From assembly GCF_004367745.1 (NCBI RefSeq), contig NZ_CP037993.1, positions 124,001 to 188,000 on the forward strand: 64,000 nt of DNA, written 5' to 3'. Below are positions 16,450 to 25,615 of this stretch, in pieces; the stretch's first letter is position 1; every line of letters begins with the position of its first letter. Position numbers and translations under genes: made by a program. This stretch comes from Herbaspirillum huttiense (GTDB taxonomy: Bacteria > Pseudomonadota > Gammaproteobacteria > Burkholderiales > Burkholderiaceae_D). The notes beneath the pieces are model-generated. The model searched no databases, was not told where the DNA came from, and saw only the letters and a list, made by a program, of their open reading frames with translations.

Positions 16450-17748
16450 ATGGTCCCGCATCTCGTCACCGCTCTGAATGGTCCCCTGCTGGAGCTGGAG
16501 AAGAAAATCCTGGGTGCCACGCCGGCCATCGAACGCTGGTTCCGCATGGAGTGGCAGGAGCACACGCCGCCCTTCTATTGCTCGGTGGACCTGCGCAATG
16601 CCGGGTTCAAGCTGGCGCCGGTCGATACCAACCTGTTCCCGGGCGGCTTCAACAACCTCTCGCCGGAAATGCTGCCGCTGGCGGTGCAAGCGGCCATGGC
16701 GGCCATCGAGAAATACTGCCCGGATGCACGCAACCTGCTACTGATTCCGGAAACCCAGCCCGGCAATACCTTCTACCTGCAGAACATCGGCCGCCTGATG
16801 CAGATCTTCCGCCAGACCGGGCTGAACGTGCGCCTGGGTACGCTGGCAGCGGGCGCGAGCAAGCCGCAGCAGATCGAACTGCCCGACGGCACCCACATTA
16901 CGCTGGAACCGCTGGAGCGCTCGGCCAACGGCCGCCGGCTGGGCCTGAAGAACTTCGACCCCTGTACGGTGCTGCTCAACAATGACCTCTCCAGCGGCAT
17001 TCCCTCGGTGCTGGAAGGGCTGCATGAACAAAGCGTCCTGCCGCCGCTGCACGCGGGCTGGGCGCTGCGCCGCAAGAGCAACCACTTTGCCGCCTACGAT
17101 GAAGTGGTGAAGAAGTTTTCCAAAATGGTCGAGGTCGACCCCTGGATGCTCAACCCGCTCTTCGCCAAGGTCAGCGACATCGATTTCCAGGAGAACACCG
17201 GCACCGACGCGCTGGCCGACAGCGTGTCCTCGCTGCTGTCGAAGATCCGCAAGAAGTACAAGGAATACGGCATCAAGGAACAGCCCTTCGTCTTCATCAA
17301 GGCCAATGCCGGCACCTATGGCATGGGCATCATGGCGGTCAAGGATGCCAGCGAGATCAAGGACCTCAACCGCAAGCAGCGCACCGGCATGCTGGCCGGC
17401 AAGGAAGGCCTGGAAGTCTCGGAAGTGATCGTGCAGGAAGGCGTGCACTCCTTCGAGCGCATCAACCAGGCCGTGGCCGAGCCGGTGGTCTACATGATCG
17501 ACCGCTATGTGGTGGGCGGTTTCTACCGCGTGCACGCCGAACGTGGCGTGAACGAAAACCTGAACGCCCCCGGCGCGCATTTCGTGCCGCTGGCGTTCGC
17601 CCAGCAGCATGCCCTGCCTGACATGCATGCCAAGCCGGGCACGGCCGCGCCCAACCGTTTCTACATGTATGGCGTGGTGGCGCGACTGGCGCTGCTGGCC
17701 GCCTCGGTGGAGATGGAAAAGACCGACCCCAACCCGGAAGTTTATTAA
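16450..17748 (+). CDS. gshA: Glutamate-cysteine ligase, betaproteobacterial (TIGR02049) type
   Basis: First enzyme of glutathione synthesis, joining L-glutamate and L-cysteine with ATP in the cytoplasm. 432 residues from the ATG at 16450 (MVPHLVTALNGPLLELEKKI). Recognisable family stretches are HTPPFYCSVDLRNAGFKLAP, VDTNLFPGGFNNLSPEML and FVFIKANAGTYGMGIMAVKD, the last an ATP-grasp-like glycine loop; the C-terminus FYMYGVVARLALLAASVEME is also typical. This is the Acidithiobacillus-type GshA, not the E. coli fold family. gshB follows after 38 bases, so the two make a glutathione operon. Confidence 0.92.
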   Translation: MVPHLVTALNGPLLELEKKILGATPAIERWFRMEWQEHTPPFYCSVDLRNAGFKLAPVDTNLFPGGFNNLSPEMLPLAVQAAMAAIEKYCPDARNLLLIPETQPGNTFYLQNIGRLMQIFRQTGLNVRLGTLAAGASKPQQIELPDGTHITLEPLERSANGRRLGLKNFDPCTVLLNNDLSSGIPSVLEGLHEQSVLPPLHAGWALRRKSNHFAAYDEVVKKFSKMVEVDPWMLNPLFAKVSDIDFQENTGTDALADSVSSLLSKIRKKYKEYGIKEQPFVFIKANAGTYGMGIMAVKDASEIKDLNRKQRTGMLAGKEGLEVSEVIVQEGVHSFERINQAVAEPVVYMIDRYVVGGFYRVHAERGVNENLNAPGAHFVPLAFAQQHALPDMHAKPGTAAPNRFYMYGVVARLALLAASVEMEKTDPNPEVY

Positions 17749-17786
17749 TATCGCGCCTTTGCCAGGCTCAACAGGACCCCAGCCTC

Positions 17787-18755
17787 ATGAAAATCGCTTT
17801 CCTCGCCGATCCTCTGGATACGTTCAAGACGTACAAGGATTCCACCTTCGCCATGATGCGCGAGGCCGCACGCCGCGGACACAGCATCTACGCCTTCGAA
17901 CAGGGCGACCTGGTGCTGGAAAACGGCCTGGTGACTGCCAATGCCTTCAAGATCACGCTGACCGGCGATGCCGATGACTGGTACCGCGCCGACAAGCCGG
18001 CGTCGTCCTTCCTCTCCGAATTCGATGCGGTGATCGTGCGCAAGGATCCGCCCTTCGACATGGAGTACATCTACACGACGTACTTGCTGGAGCTGGCCGA
18101 GAAGCAGGGGGCGCGCGTATTCAACAAGCCGGCTGCCATTCGCAGCCACAACGAGAAACTGGCCATTGCCCAGTTCCCGCAGTACACCGCGCCGACCCTG
18201 GTCACGCGCGACGCCAAGCGCCTGCGCGCCTTCCACGACGAGCACCAGGACGTGATCCTGAAGCCGCTCGACGGCATGGGCGGCATGGGCATCTTCCGCG
18301 TCAAGGCCGATGGCATGAATCTGGGCTCCATCATCGAAACCCTGACCGACAACGGTCAACGCACGATCATGGCGCAGCGTTTCATTCCCCAGATCAGCGC
18401 AGGCGACAAGCGCATTCTCCTGATCGGCGGCAAGGTGGTGCCCAATGTGCTGGCACGCATTCCGCAGGGCAACGAGGTGCGCGGCAACCTGGCCGCAGGC
18501 GGTCTGGGCAAAGCGCAGCCGGCATCGGCTCGCGACATCGAGATCGGCGAGGCTTTGGGGCCGATCTTGTATCAACGTGGCCTGTTACTGGTAGGATTGG
18601 ACGCTATCGGCGACTATCTCACCGAAATCAACGTCACCAGCCCGACCTGCTTCCAGGAAATTACCCAGCAGACCGGGTTTGATGTGGCGGCGATGTTCGT
18701 GGACGCGCTGGAGGCAGCCGCAGGGGCAGCAGAGGTTACAGGGTCGGTCGGATAA
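17787..18755 (+). CDS. gshB: Glutathione synthetase
   Basis: Second step of glutathione synthesis: adds glycine to gamma-glutamylcysteine with ATP. 322 residues with the prokaryotic GshB layout: N-terminal MKIAFLADPLDTFKTYKDST, the substrate loop IVRKDPPFDMEYIYTTYLLE, the central ATP-grasp domain with LKPLDGMGGMGIFRV (flexible glycine loop) and QRFIPQISAGDKRILLIGGK, and C-terminal GLDAIGDYLTEINVTSPTCF carrying the metal-binding Glu/Asn. It follows gshA, and its stop overlaps by one base an ATG that leads in frame into the EIIA gene. Confidence 0.95.
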   Translation: MKIAFLADPLDTFKTYKDSTFAMMREAARRGHSIYAFEQGDLVLENGLVTANAFKITLTGDADDWYRADKPASSFLSEFDAVIVRKDPPFDMEYIYTTYLLELAEKQGARVFNKPAAIRSHNEKLAIAQFPQYTAPTLVTRDAKRLRAFHDEHQDVILKPLDGMGGMGIFRVKADGMNLGSIIETLTDNGQRTIMAQRFIPQISAGDKRILLIGGKVVPNVLARIPQGNEVRGNLAAGGLGKAQPASARDIEIGEALGPILYQRGLLLVGLDAIGDYLTEINVTSPTCFQEITQQTGFDVAAMFVDALEAAAGAAEVTGSVG

Positions 18756-18820
18756 TGGGATCGACAGAGCATGACGGGCTGCTCGGGGAAAAGCGCGTCG
18801 CAACAGATGGCAACAATTCC

Positions 18821-19231
18821 ATGGTTGGTATTCTTCTCTTGACGCACGCCCCGCTGGGGCAAGCTTTCCTGGCCGCCGCCACGCACGTTTTCCGCGGCCG
18901 CCCCGAACGGATGGAGGCGATCGACGTGATCGCCGACCAGAACCCGGCGGAAGTGCAAAAACTGGCCATCGAGGCGGTCGGACGCCTCGATGATGGCAGC
19001 GGCGTACTGGTCATCACCGATGTGATGGGCGGCACGCCCTCCAACTGTACGGGCTTCCTGTGCGGCTTGGGCAACGTCCAGGTGATCGCCGGCATCAGCC
19101 TGCCCATGCTGCTGCGGGCGCTGACCTACCGTAACGATACGCTGGATGTGGTGGTGGAAATGGCGCTGGCAGGGGGCCAGAATGGTGCGGTGCGGATCGA
19201 CAACCGCATCCGGGTGGCGGCCTCGGCCTGA
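18821..19231 (+). CDS. PTS EIIA component, mannose/sorbose family (ManX-like)
   Basis: 136 residues from ATG 18821 (MVGILLLTHAPLGQAFLAAA), where the family normally begins; the same frame is open to an ATG at 18755 that overlaps the gshB stop, so a 22-residue extension is possible. His9 in THAPLG is the phosphorylation site of EIIA-Man domains, and GVLVITDVMGGTPSNCTGFL is the second conserved block. No EIIB, EIIC or EIID is nearby. In betaproteobacteria this EIIA with HPr and EI forms a regulatory rather than sugar-transporting relay (known of the cluster). Relatives sit in the same gsh-pts cluster. Confidence 0.85.
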   Translation: MVGILLLTHAPLGQAFLAAATHVFRGRPERMEAIDVIADQNPAEVQKLAIEAVGRLDDGSGVLVITDVMGGTPSNCTGFLCGLGNVQVIAGISLPMLLRALTYRNDTLDVVVEMALAGGQNGAVRIDNRIRVAASA

Positions 19232-19288
19232 ACCTTGCTTGCCCGGCTGCATCAAACCGCGCCAATACGATAAAAACGAAAGCAGAAC

Positions 19289-19558
19289 ATGATTCAAAAA
19301 GAACTCGAAATCGTCAACAAGCTGGGCCTGCATGCACGCGCCTCGGCCAAGCTGACCCAACTGGCCGGCAAATTCAAGAGCGAAGTCTGGCTGACCTTCA
19401 ACAAGCGTCGCGTCAATGCCAAGTCCATCATGGGCGTGATGATGCTGGCCGCCGGCAAGGGCAGCATCGTCACCCTGGAAACCAACGGCGCCGATGAGCA
19501 GGAATGCTTCACCGCCCTGGAAGCCCTGATTGCCGACAAGTTCGGCGAAGGCCAGTAA
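19289..19558 (+). CDS. ptsH: Phosphocarrier protein HPr
   Basis: 89 residues, complete: MIQKELEIVNKLGLHARASA with active-site His at LGLHARASAKL (His15 in the usual numbering), and Ser46 in NAKSIMGVMMLAAGKG, the site that HPr kinase/phosphorylase uses where that enzyme exists. It passes phosphate from EI to the EIIA encoded just upstream. It lies 57 bases after the EIIA gene and 249 bases before ptsI. Confidence 0.95.
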   Translation: MIQKELEIVNKLGLHARASAKLTQLAGKFKSEVWLTFNKRRVNAKSIMGVMMLAAGKGSIVTLETNGADEQECFTALEALIADKFGEGQ

Positions 19559-19807
19559 GCCCCTTCACCGCGCTGGCGGTATTGCGCCGCAACACTGCGG
19601 CGCGGCTGGAATGCTTCTTGCGATATGTCAAGGCCCGCGCATTTCCTGTGCGGGCTGAAATAATGTTCATATACGCTGCCTGTCTATCTGTCTTCAGTGT
19701 GTCGCGCCTGGTCCTGATTGCCAAACCGTACATTGTTCGGTAACTTGCTTCAGCTACCGCGCGCAGGCAACACGGCGGACTATAAGAAAACAGGCAGGAG
19801 ATACGCG

Positions 19808-21598
19808 ATGGCTTCATTCAGCTTACATGGAATCGCGGTGTCGCAAGGCATCGCCATCGGACGCGCGCACTTGATGGCGCCGGCCGCACTGGACGTCAAA
19901 CACTACCTGATCGCGCCCGACCAGGTCGAGGCCGAGATCGACCGCTTGCGCAGCGCGGTCAAGGCGGTGCACCAGGAACTTCATATCATCCGCTCCGAAT
20001 TGCCCAAGGATGCGCCGCCCGAGCTGGGCGCGTTCATTGATGTGCATTCGCTGATCTTGTCGGACCCGATGCTGGCCGAAGTGCCGCAGGACATCATCCG
20101 GCACCGTTACTACAACGCCGAATGGGCGCTGGTGACCCAGATCGAGGAATTGTCGGCCCAGTTCGACGAGATCGAAGACCCTTACCTGCGCGAGCGCAAG
20201 GCCGACATCCAGCAGGTCGGCGAGCGCATCCTCAAGATCCTGACCGGTAGCGCCACCCACCTGCCGCCCACCGGCGAGGCCGCCGCCAACATCATCGTGG
20301 TGGCCCACGACATCTCGCCGGCCGACATGCTGCAGTTCCGCGAGAGCGCCTTTGCCGGCTTCGTCACCGACCTGGGCGGTCCCAACTCGCACACCGCCAT
20401 CGTGGCGCGCAGCCTGGCCATTCCGGCGGCCGTCGGCATGCACAATGCGTCGGTGCTGGTGAAGCACGATGATGTGCTCATCATCGATGGCGACGCCGGT
20501 GTGGTCATCGTCGATCCTTCCCCGCTGGTACTGGCACAGTACCGCGCACGGCAGGAACGCCTGCTGCGCGAGCGGAAGAAACTTTCACGTCTCAAGAAAA
20601 CCCCGGCCATCACCCAGGATGGCGAGCCGATCACGCTCCTGGCCAACATCGAGCTGCCCAACGATGCCGCCAACGCCTTCGAGGCGGGCGCGATGGGTAT
20701 CGGGCTGTTCCGTTCGGAATTCCTGTTCATGGGACGGGCCGGGCATCTGGAGAAATTCCCCAGCGAGGATGAGCAGTTCGAATCCTACAAGCAGGCGGTC
20801 ATTGCCATGAAGGGCAGGGTGGTCACCATCCGTACCCTGGATGTGGGTGCCGACAAGCCGCTGGACGAGGATGAAGAAACCGCCCTGAACCCGGCCTTGG
20901 GCTTGCGTGCGATCCGCTACTGCCTGTCCGAGCCGCAGATGTTCCTGACGCAGCTGCGGGCCATCCTGCGCGCTTCGGCCTATGGTCCCATCAAGCTGCT
21001 GGTGCCGATGATGGCGCATGCTTTCGAGATCGACCAGACCCTGTCCATGATCGAACAGGCCAAGCAGCAGCTGCGCGACCGCAAGCAGAAGTTCGACGAA
21101 GACATTCCGGTCGGTGCCATGATCGAGATCCCGGCGGCCGCTCTGGCGCTGCCCTTGTTCATCAAGCGGCTGGACTTCCTCTCCATCGGCACCAACGACC
21201 TGATCCAGTACACCCTGGCCATTGACCGCGTGGACCATGAGGTGGCGCATCTCTACGATCCGCTGCATCCGGCGGTGCTGTTCCTGCTCTCGACCGTGAT
21301 TTCACAAGGCCGCAAGGCGGGCATTCCGGTGTCGGTGTGCGGCGAAATGGCCGGTGACCTGAAATGGACGCGCCTGTTGCTGGGCATGGGGCTGCTGGAG
21401 TTCTCCATGCATCCCTCGCAGATTTTGTCGGTGAAGAACGAGATCCTCAACAGCGACCTGCGCCTGCTGGAGCCGCAGGTCAAGAAGGTCCTGCGTGCCA
21501 CCGAGCCCGCTGCCATCAGTGCGGCCATGGCGCAGTTGCAAGCCTTGCACGCCGAGCCGGCTGTGGCTGAAGTCAAGGTGGCGGCGCGCCGCCGCTAG
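19808..21598 (+). CDS. ptsI: Phosphoenolpyruvate-protein phosphotransferase (enzyme I)
   Basis: EI of the PTS: takes phosphate from PEP and gives it to HPr. 596 residues from the ATG at 19808, which has AGGAG seven bases upstream; the frame is open 30 codons earlier without homology. HPr-binding N-domain, phospho-His in DLGGPNSHTAIVARSLAIPA, PEP-binding TIM barrel with LFRSEFLFMGR, VTIRTLDVGADKPL and FLSIGTNDLIQYTLAIDR, and the active-site Cys in GIPVSVCGEMAGD. With the single EIIA it completes a partial PTS lacking permeases. Confidence 0.96.
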   Translation: MASFSLHGIAVSQGIAIGRAHLMAPAALDVKHYLIAPDQVEAEIDRLRSAVKAVHQELHIIRSELPKDAPPELGAFIDVHSLILSDPMLAEVPQDIIRHRYYNAEWALVTQIEELSAQFDEIEDPYLRERKADIQQVGERILKILTGSATHLPPTGEAAANIIVVAHDISPADMLQFRESAFAGFVTDLGGPNSHTAIVARSLAIPAAVGMHNASVLVKHDDVLIIDGDAGVVIVDPSPLVLAQYRARQERLLRERKKLSRLKKTPAITQDGEPITLLANIELPNDAANAFEAGAMGIGLFRSEFLFMGRAGHLEKFPSEDEQFESYKQAVIAMKGRVVTIRTLDVGADKPLDEDEETALNPALGLRAIRYCLSEPQMFLTQLRAILRASAYGPIKLLVPMMAHAFEIDQTLSMIEQAKQQLRDRKQKFDEDIPVGAMIEIPAAALALPLFIKRLDFLSIGTNDLIQYTLAIDRVDHEVAHLYDPLHPAVLFLLSTVISQGRKAGIPVSVCGEMAGDLKWTRLLLGMGLLEFSMHPSQILSVKNEILNSDLRLLEPQVKKVLRATEPAAISAAMAQLQALHAEPAVAEVKVAARRR

Positions 21599-21610
21599 CC
21601 GCAAGGGAGC

Positions 21611-21639
21611 CGGGCAGGGCCGTTTGACGGGCCTGCCCG
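21611..21639 (+). terminator. Hairpin after ptsI
   Basis: CGGGCAGG (21611-21618) pairs with CCTGCCCG (21632-21639) around a loop that can itself pair (GCCG/CGGG). The T-run is weak, so it may be an imperfect terminator or a processing hairpin for ptsI mRNA. Confidence 0.55.
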
Positions 21640-21659
21640 ACTTGGGTATTCTTACGCCA

Positions 21660-21741
21660 CTGCGCCGATTTGAACGGTTTGACCAACTTCAGCTTGCGGG
21701 CGCCGGGATCCTGATCCCATCTAAATGCGGCTAAAGCGAGC
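21660..21741 (+). promoter_or_regulatory. SAM-II-like riboswitch upstream of metX
   Basis: The order of conserved elements matches the SAM-II (SAM alpha) aptamer: P1 5' strand GCGCC, then GATTTGAAC, loop end CTTGC, P1 3' strand GGCGC, then CTAAATG and GGCTAAAGCG. These correspond to the GAUUUAAC, UUGC, AUAAAUG and GCUAAA signatures of the family, which is typically found before metX or metA. Two insertions enlarge it: L1 has about 31 bases instead of about 17, and a small hairpin (GGGATCCTGATCCC) sits before CTAAATG. It lies 175 bases before metX and ahead of a terminator, so SAM should repress methionine synthesis. Covariance scoring was not run. Confidence 0.78.
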
Positions 21742-21788
21742 TTGGATCAGCTGTTCCTCCCAAGACTGCCCCGCCCCATCGATGAGTG

Positions 21789-21818
21789 AGCCCGCAAGCA
21801 CTGCTTCCGGGCTTTTTT
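21789..21818 (+). terminator. Terminator in the metX leader, downstream of the SAM-II-like aptamer
   Basis: AGCCCG (21789-21794) and CGGGCT (21808-21813) form a stem followed by TTTTT, about 50 bases after the aptamer and 99 bases before metX. It could be the expression platform, ending transcription when SAM is bound. Confidence 0.75.
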
Positions 21819-21916
21819 GTTGCCCGCGCACGAGACTGGCCACGCCGCCCGGCGAAGCGACCGCCAATGCCGCTCCCCGGAGCCGGCTGGCGCCGAGTCA
21901 CTTACGCAGAACAATC

Positions 21917-23056
21917 ATGTCGATCGGAATCGTATCGCCCCAGGTCATGCATTTCGCCGAGCCGCTGCCGCTGCAAAGCGGTGCCGCGCTGGCGGACTAC
22001 TCGCTGACCTATGAAACCTACGGCACCTTGAATGCCGACAAATCCAATGCCGTGCTGGTCTGCCATGCGCTCAATGCTTCACATCACGTGGCTGGCGTCT
22101 ACGCCGACGCCCCGGACAACGTGGGCTGGTGGGACAACATGGTCGGTCCCGGCAAGTCGCTGGACACGGACCGCTTCTTCGTCATTGGCGTGAACAACCT
22201 GGGTTCCTGTTTTGGCTCGACCGGGCCGATGCATCCGAACCCGGCTACCGGCCAGCCCTATGGTGCAGACTTCCCGGTGGTGACGGTGGAAGACTGGGTC
22301 AACGCCCAGGCGCGCCTGGCCGACCGGCTCGGCATCGACTGCTTTGCCGCCGTCATGGGCGGCTCGCTGGGCGGCATGCAGGCGCTGGCCTGGAGCATGA
22401 TGTATCCGGACCGCCTGCGCCACTGTCTGGTGATCGCCTCCACGCCCAAGCTGTCGGCGCAGAACATCGCCTTCAACGACGTCGCGCGCCAGGCCATCCT
22501 GACCGATCCCCAGTACCACGGTGGCGATTTCTATGCGCACGGCGTGGTGCCCAAAAATGGCCTGCGGGTGGCACGCATGGTGGGCCACATCACCTACCTG
22601 TCGGACGACGACATGGCCGAGAAATTCGGCCGTGACCTGCGCTCGGGCGAGTACCAGTTCGGTTATGGTGTGGATTTCGAGATCGAATCCTACCTGCGCT
22701 ACCAGGGCGACAAGTTCTCGACCTACTTCGACGCCAACACCTATCTGCTCATCACCAAGGCACTGGACTACTTCGATCCGGCGCGCGAATTCGGTGGCGA
22801 CCTGGCGCGCGCTTTCGCCCGCACGAAGGCCAAGTTCCTGCTGGTGTCCTTCACGACCGACTGGCGCTTCTCGCCCGAACGCAGCCGCGAGATGGTGCAG
22901 GCGCTGGTGGCCAACAAGCGCCGCGTGAGCTATGCCGAAATCGACGCCCCGCACGGGCATGACGCTTTCCTGCTGGACGATGCGCGCTACATGAAGGTGG
23001 TGCGCGAGTACTACGGAAGCATCTGGACTGAACTGCAGCAGGAGGGCCGCGCATGA
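21917..23056 (+). CDS. metX: Homoserine O-acyltransferase (MetX)
   Basis: First committed step of methionine synthesis: acyl transfer (acetyl or succinyl) from acyl-CoA to homoserine. 379 residues from the ATG at 21917 ([20 protein letters not shown]); the frame is open to 21725 but that part overlaps the riboswitch and terminator. Alpha/beta-hydrolase fold with nucleophile elbow [14 protein letters not shown], the oxyanion region [12 protein letters not shown], and the His in [13 protein letters not shown]. The acyl donor cannot be fixed from sequence; several betaproteobacterial MetX enzymes use succinyl-CoA. Its stop overlaps metW by four bases. Confidence 0.93.
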   Translation: MSIGIVSPQVMHFAEPLPLQSGAALADYSLTYETYGTLNADKSNAVLVCHALNASHHVAGVYADAPDNVGWWDNMVGPGKSLDTDRFFVIGVNNLGSCFGSTGPMHPNPATGQPYGADFPVVTVEDWVNAQARLADRLGIDCFAAVMGGSLGGMQALAWSMMYPDRLRHCLVIASTPKLSAQNIAFNDVARQAILTDPQYHGGDFYAHGVVPKNGLRVARMVGHITYLSDDDMAEKFGRDLRSGEYQFGYGVDFEIESYLRYQGDKFSTYFDANTYLLITKALDYFDPAREFGGDLARAFARTKAKFLLVSFTTDWRFSPERSREMVQALVANKRRVSYAEIDAPHGHDAFLLDDARYMKVVREYYGSIWTELQQEGRA

Positions 23057-23655
23057 CTTTCGAACAATTGAGCGCGCTGCGCCCCGATCTGGCCTTCATC
23101 GCCCACTGGGTGCGCGAGAAGTCGCAGGTGCTGGATCTGGGCTGCGGCGATGGCGTGATGCTGGACTATCTGCAATCCGACAAGGGCTGCTCGGGTTATG
23201 GCGTGGAGATCGACGATGAGCAGATCCCCAAGTGCGTGGCGCGCAATGTCTCGGTGATTCAGCAGGACCTGAACGGTGGCCTGGCCATGTTCGAGGACAA
23301 TGCCTTCGATACCGTGCTGTGCCTGTCGGCGCTGCAGATGGTCAAGGATGTGGAAGGGACCTTGCGCGAGATCGCCCGGGTCGGGCGCGAGGTGACGGTG
23401 TCCTTCCCCAACTTCGCCTACTGGCCGCACCGCGTGGCGCTGCTGCGCGGACGCATGCCGGTGTCCAGAAGCCTGCCTTACCAGTGGTACGATACGCCGA
23501 ACCTGCGCTGCGCCACGATCAGGGACTTTGAGGCGCTGGCCAACGAGCTGGGCCTGGAAGTGCTGGAATGCGTGGCCCTCAAGGATGGCAAGCCCGTGCG
23601 CTACTTCCCGAACTGGCGCGGCAGCCTGGCGGTCTTCCGGCTGCGCAAGAAATAA
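23053..23655 (+). CDS. metW: Methionine biosynthesis protein MetW
   Basis: 200-residue class I methyltransferase-like protein (TIGR02081). S-adenosylmethionine-binding motif [15 protein letters not shown] near residue 30, then [20 protein letters not shown] and [20 protein letters not shown], characteristic of MetW. It overlaps metX by ATGA, so the two are translationally coupled. Known biology: MetX and MetW are needed together for homoserine acylation in several proteobacteria; MetW's catalytic role is not proven. A terminator follows 52 bases after the stop. Confidence 0.93.
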   Translation: MTFEQLSALRPDLAFIAHWVREKSQVLDLGCGDGVMLDYLQSDKGCSGYGVEIDDEQIPKCVARNVSVIQQDLNGGLAMFEDNAFDTVLCLSALQMVKDVEGTLREIARVGREVTVSFPNFAYWPHRVALLRGRMPVSRSLPYQWYDTPNLRCATIRDFEALANELGLEVLECVALKDGKPVRYFPNWRGSLAVFRLRKK

Positions 23656-23706
23656 GCTGAAATCGCATCGCCAAGTTTTTGCAAAGAGCTTCACCATGCC
23701 CCGCAG

Positions 23707-23749
23707 ACGCCGGTCCGGCAGTGCCTATCGCTGGCGACCGGCGTTTTTT
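23707..23749 (+). terminator. Rho-independent terminator after metW
   Basis: ACGCCGGTC (23707-23715) pairs with GACCGGCGT (23736-23744), followed by TTTTT. It ends just before an upstream in-frame ATG of the next gene (23755), which argues that the later ATG at 23785 is the start there. Confidence 0.88.
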
Positions 23750-23784
23750 GTTTCATGTTTCGCGTTTTTCGAGCTGATCCGCCC

Positions 23785-25047
23785 ATGACCGTACCCGCCG
23801 CTTCCTGGCAGCAATACCTGAACCGGCGCATGCTGATCTGCGTCTTCCTCGGATTCACTTCCGGCCTTCCGCTGTTCATCCTGCTGAGCCTGTTGCAGGC
23901 CTGGCTGGCCAAGTCCGGCTTGAACGTCAAGACACTCGGGCTGTTTGCGCTGGTGATGTTCCCCTACACCTGGAAGTTCGTCTGGTCGCCGCTCATGGAC
24001 CGCTTCCACTTCGGCCGCATCGGTCGCCGGCGCGGCTGGATGGTGTTTACCCAGCTGCTGCTGTTCCTGGCTATCGGCGGCATGGGCATGCTCGATCCGC
24101 TCACTGACGTGAGCACGATTGCCTTCATGGCCTCAGTGGTCGCCTTCCTCTCGGCCAGCCAGGACATCGCCATCGACGCCTACCGGCGCGAGATCCTGCC
24201 CGAAGCCGAACTGGGCCTGGGCAGCGCCATCCACGTCAATGCCTACAAGCTCTCCGGCATGGTGCCGGGCGCGCTGTCGCTGGTGCTGGCCGACCAGATG
24301 CCATGGCCGACCGTGTTCTGGATCACCGCAGCCTTCATGCTGCCGGGACTGCTGTGCTCGCTGGTGGTGAAGGAACCGAAGGTCTACGGGACGCCGCCCA
24401 AGAGCCTGACCGAAGCCGTGGTGCTGCCTTTCCGCGAATTCATCGCGCGGGGCGGCTGGGGCAATGCGCTGTGGGTGCTGGGCTTCATCTTCCTCTACAA
24501 GCTGGGCGACAGCATGGCCACTGCGCTGGCCACCAAGTTCTACATCGACCTCGGCTTCTCGATGACGGAGATCGGTGTGGTCTCCAAGACCACCAGCCTG
24601 TGGGCCAGCGTGGCCGGCGGCATCATCGGCGGCATCTGGATGGTACGGCTGGGCATCAATCGCGGGCTGTGGGTGTTCGGGGTACTGCAGGCGGTACCCA
24701 TCCTCGGTTTTGCCTGGCTGGCCCACGTCGGTGCCAGCCTGCCGGTGCTGGCGGTGGTGATCGGGCTGGAAGCCTTTGGTGTGGGCCTGGGGACCACGGC
24801 CTTCGTAGCCTACATCATGCGCGAGACCGATCCACGCTACACCGCCACGCAGTTTGCGTTGTTCACCAGTTTGATGGCCGTGCCTCGAACTTTTGTGAAT
24901 TCTTCGGTGGGTTACATCGTCGCCGACACCGGCTGGTTAAATTTTTTTCTAATTTGTTTCGTTCTGGCCTTGCCTGGAATGCTGATGTTGCCTAGAATTG
25001 CGCCCTGGAATGAAAAGCCGGTTGAGTCGCAGACACAAAAAGCCTGA
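23785..25047 (+). CDS. AmpG-like MFS permease (muropeptide transporter family)
   Basis: 420 residues, 12 predicted membrane segments. The AmpG/acetyl-CoA transporter-like pattern is clear: LNRRMLICVFLGFTSGLPLF, MFPYTWKFVWSPLMDRFHFG, RIGRRRGWMVFTQLLL, FLSASQDIAIDAYRREILPE. AmpG brings anhydro-muropeptides from the periplasm into the cytoplasm for cell-wall recycling and beta-lactamase induction. The start at 23785 (MTVPAASWQQYL) is preferred over 23755 because the upstream terminator runs to 23749. Next to metW it stands alone; substrate assignment is by family only. Confidence 0.85.
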   Translation: MTVPAASWQQYLNRRMLICVFLGFTSGLPLFILLSLLQAWLAKSGLNVKTLGLFALVMFPYTWKFVWSPLMDRFHFGRIGRRRGWMVFTQLLLFLAIGGMGMLDPLTDVSTIAFMASVVAFLSASQDIAIDAYRREILPEAELGLGSAIHVNAYKLSGMVPGALSLVLADQMPWPTVFWITAAFMLPGLLCSLVVKEPKVYGTPPKSLTEAVVLPFREFIARGGWGNALWVLGFIFLYKLGDSMATALATKFYIDLGFSMTEIGVVSKTTSLWASVAGGIIGGIWMVRLGINRGLWVFGVLQAVPILGFAWLAHVGASLPVLAVVIGLEAFGVGLGTTAFVAYIMRETDPRYTATQFALFTSLMAVPRTFVNSSVGYIVADTGWLNFFLICFVLALPGMLMLPRIAPWNEKPVESQTQKA

Positions 25048-25130
25048 AGATTCGAAAAAACGTCGCGGGTCGTTCCTCTGAGCAATATCCGGCAGTTGAT
25101 AAAATATTTTGCCTCGAAGCGAAAATTTAG

Positions 25131-25159
25131 TTGACAGTCCAGAGATGTTCCTCTATAGT
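25131..25159 (+). promoter_or_regulatory. Strong sigma-70 promoter of the tRNA-Tyr/Gly/Thr-tuf operon
   Basis: TTGACA (25131-25136), 17-base spacer, TATAGT (25154-25159): near-consensus. Transcription should begin around 25166, ten bases before tRNA-Tyr. Confidence 0.9.
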
Positions 25160-25175
25160 TTTGAGTTCCCTGCAC

Positions 25176-25261
25176 GGAGAGGTGGCCGAGTGGTTAATGG
25201 CAGCAGACTGTAAATCTGCCCTCTTACGAGTACGCTGGTTCGAATCCAGCCCTCTCCACCA
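25176..25261 (+). tRNA. tRNA-Tyr (GTA)
   Basis: Class II tRNA with a long variable arm. Acceptor stem GGAGAGG pairs with CCTCTCC, the anticodon loop reads CTGTAAA (anticodon GTA), the T arm contains GGTTCGAATCC, and the 3' ACCA is encoded. First gene of the tRNA-tuf transcript. Confidence 0.97.
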
Positions 25262-25340
25262 ATAGGCCGGGAGTCAAAGCAGTCTGCAGTACATACGCGA
25301 TCGAAAGACGCGGCGGTTGTGAAGTGAACGTTGTTTCCTC

Positions 25341-25414
25341 GCGGGTGTAGCTCAATGGTAGAGCTGAAGCCTTCCAAGCTTAAGACGAGGGTTCGATTCC
25401 CTTCACCCGCTCCA
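25341..25414 (+). tRNA. tRNA-Gly (TCC)
   Basis: Acceptor GCGGGTG pairs with CACCCGC, D arm GCTCAATGGTAGAGC, anticodon loop CTTCCAA (anticodon TCC), T arm GGGTTCGATTCCC, encoded TCCA end. Seventy-nine bases after tRNA-Tyr. Confidence 0.97.
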
Positions 25415-25461
25415 AGTTTTGGTCCGGTTGCATGTTTGGTTGTTGTGCAGTCGGAAAAATG

Positions 25462-25535
<74 letters not shown>

Positions 25536-25615
25536 GTTTCTCGTCGTATCGCTGACAAGTCAGTAATCAGTCGGGCGTGTTGCCTGGACATTCTCATCAA
25601 ATTTAGGAGTCTAAG

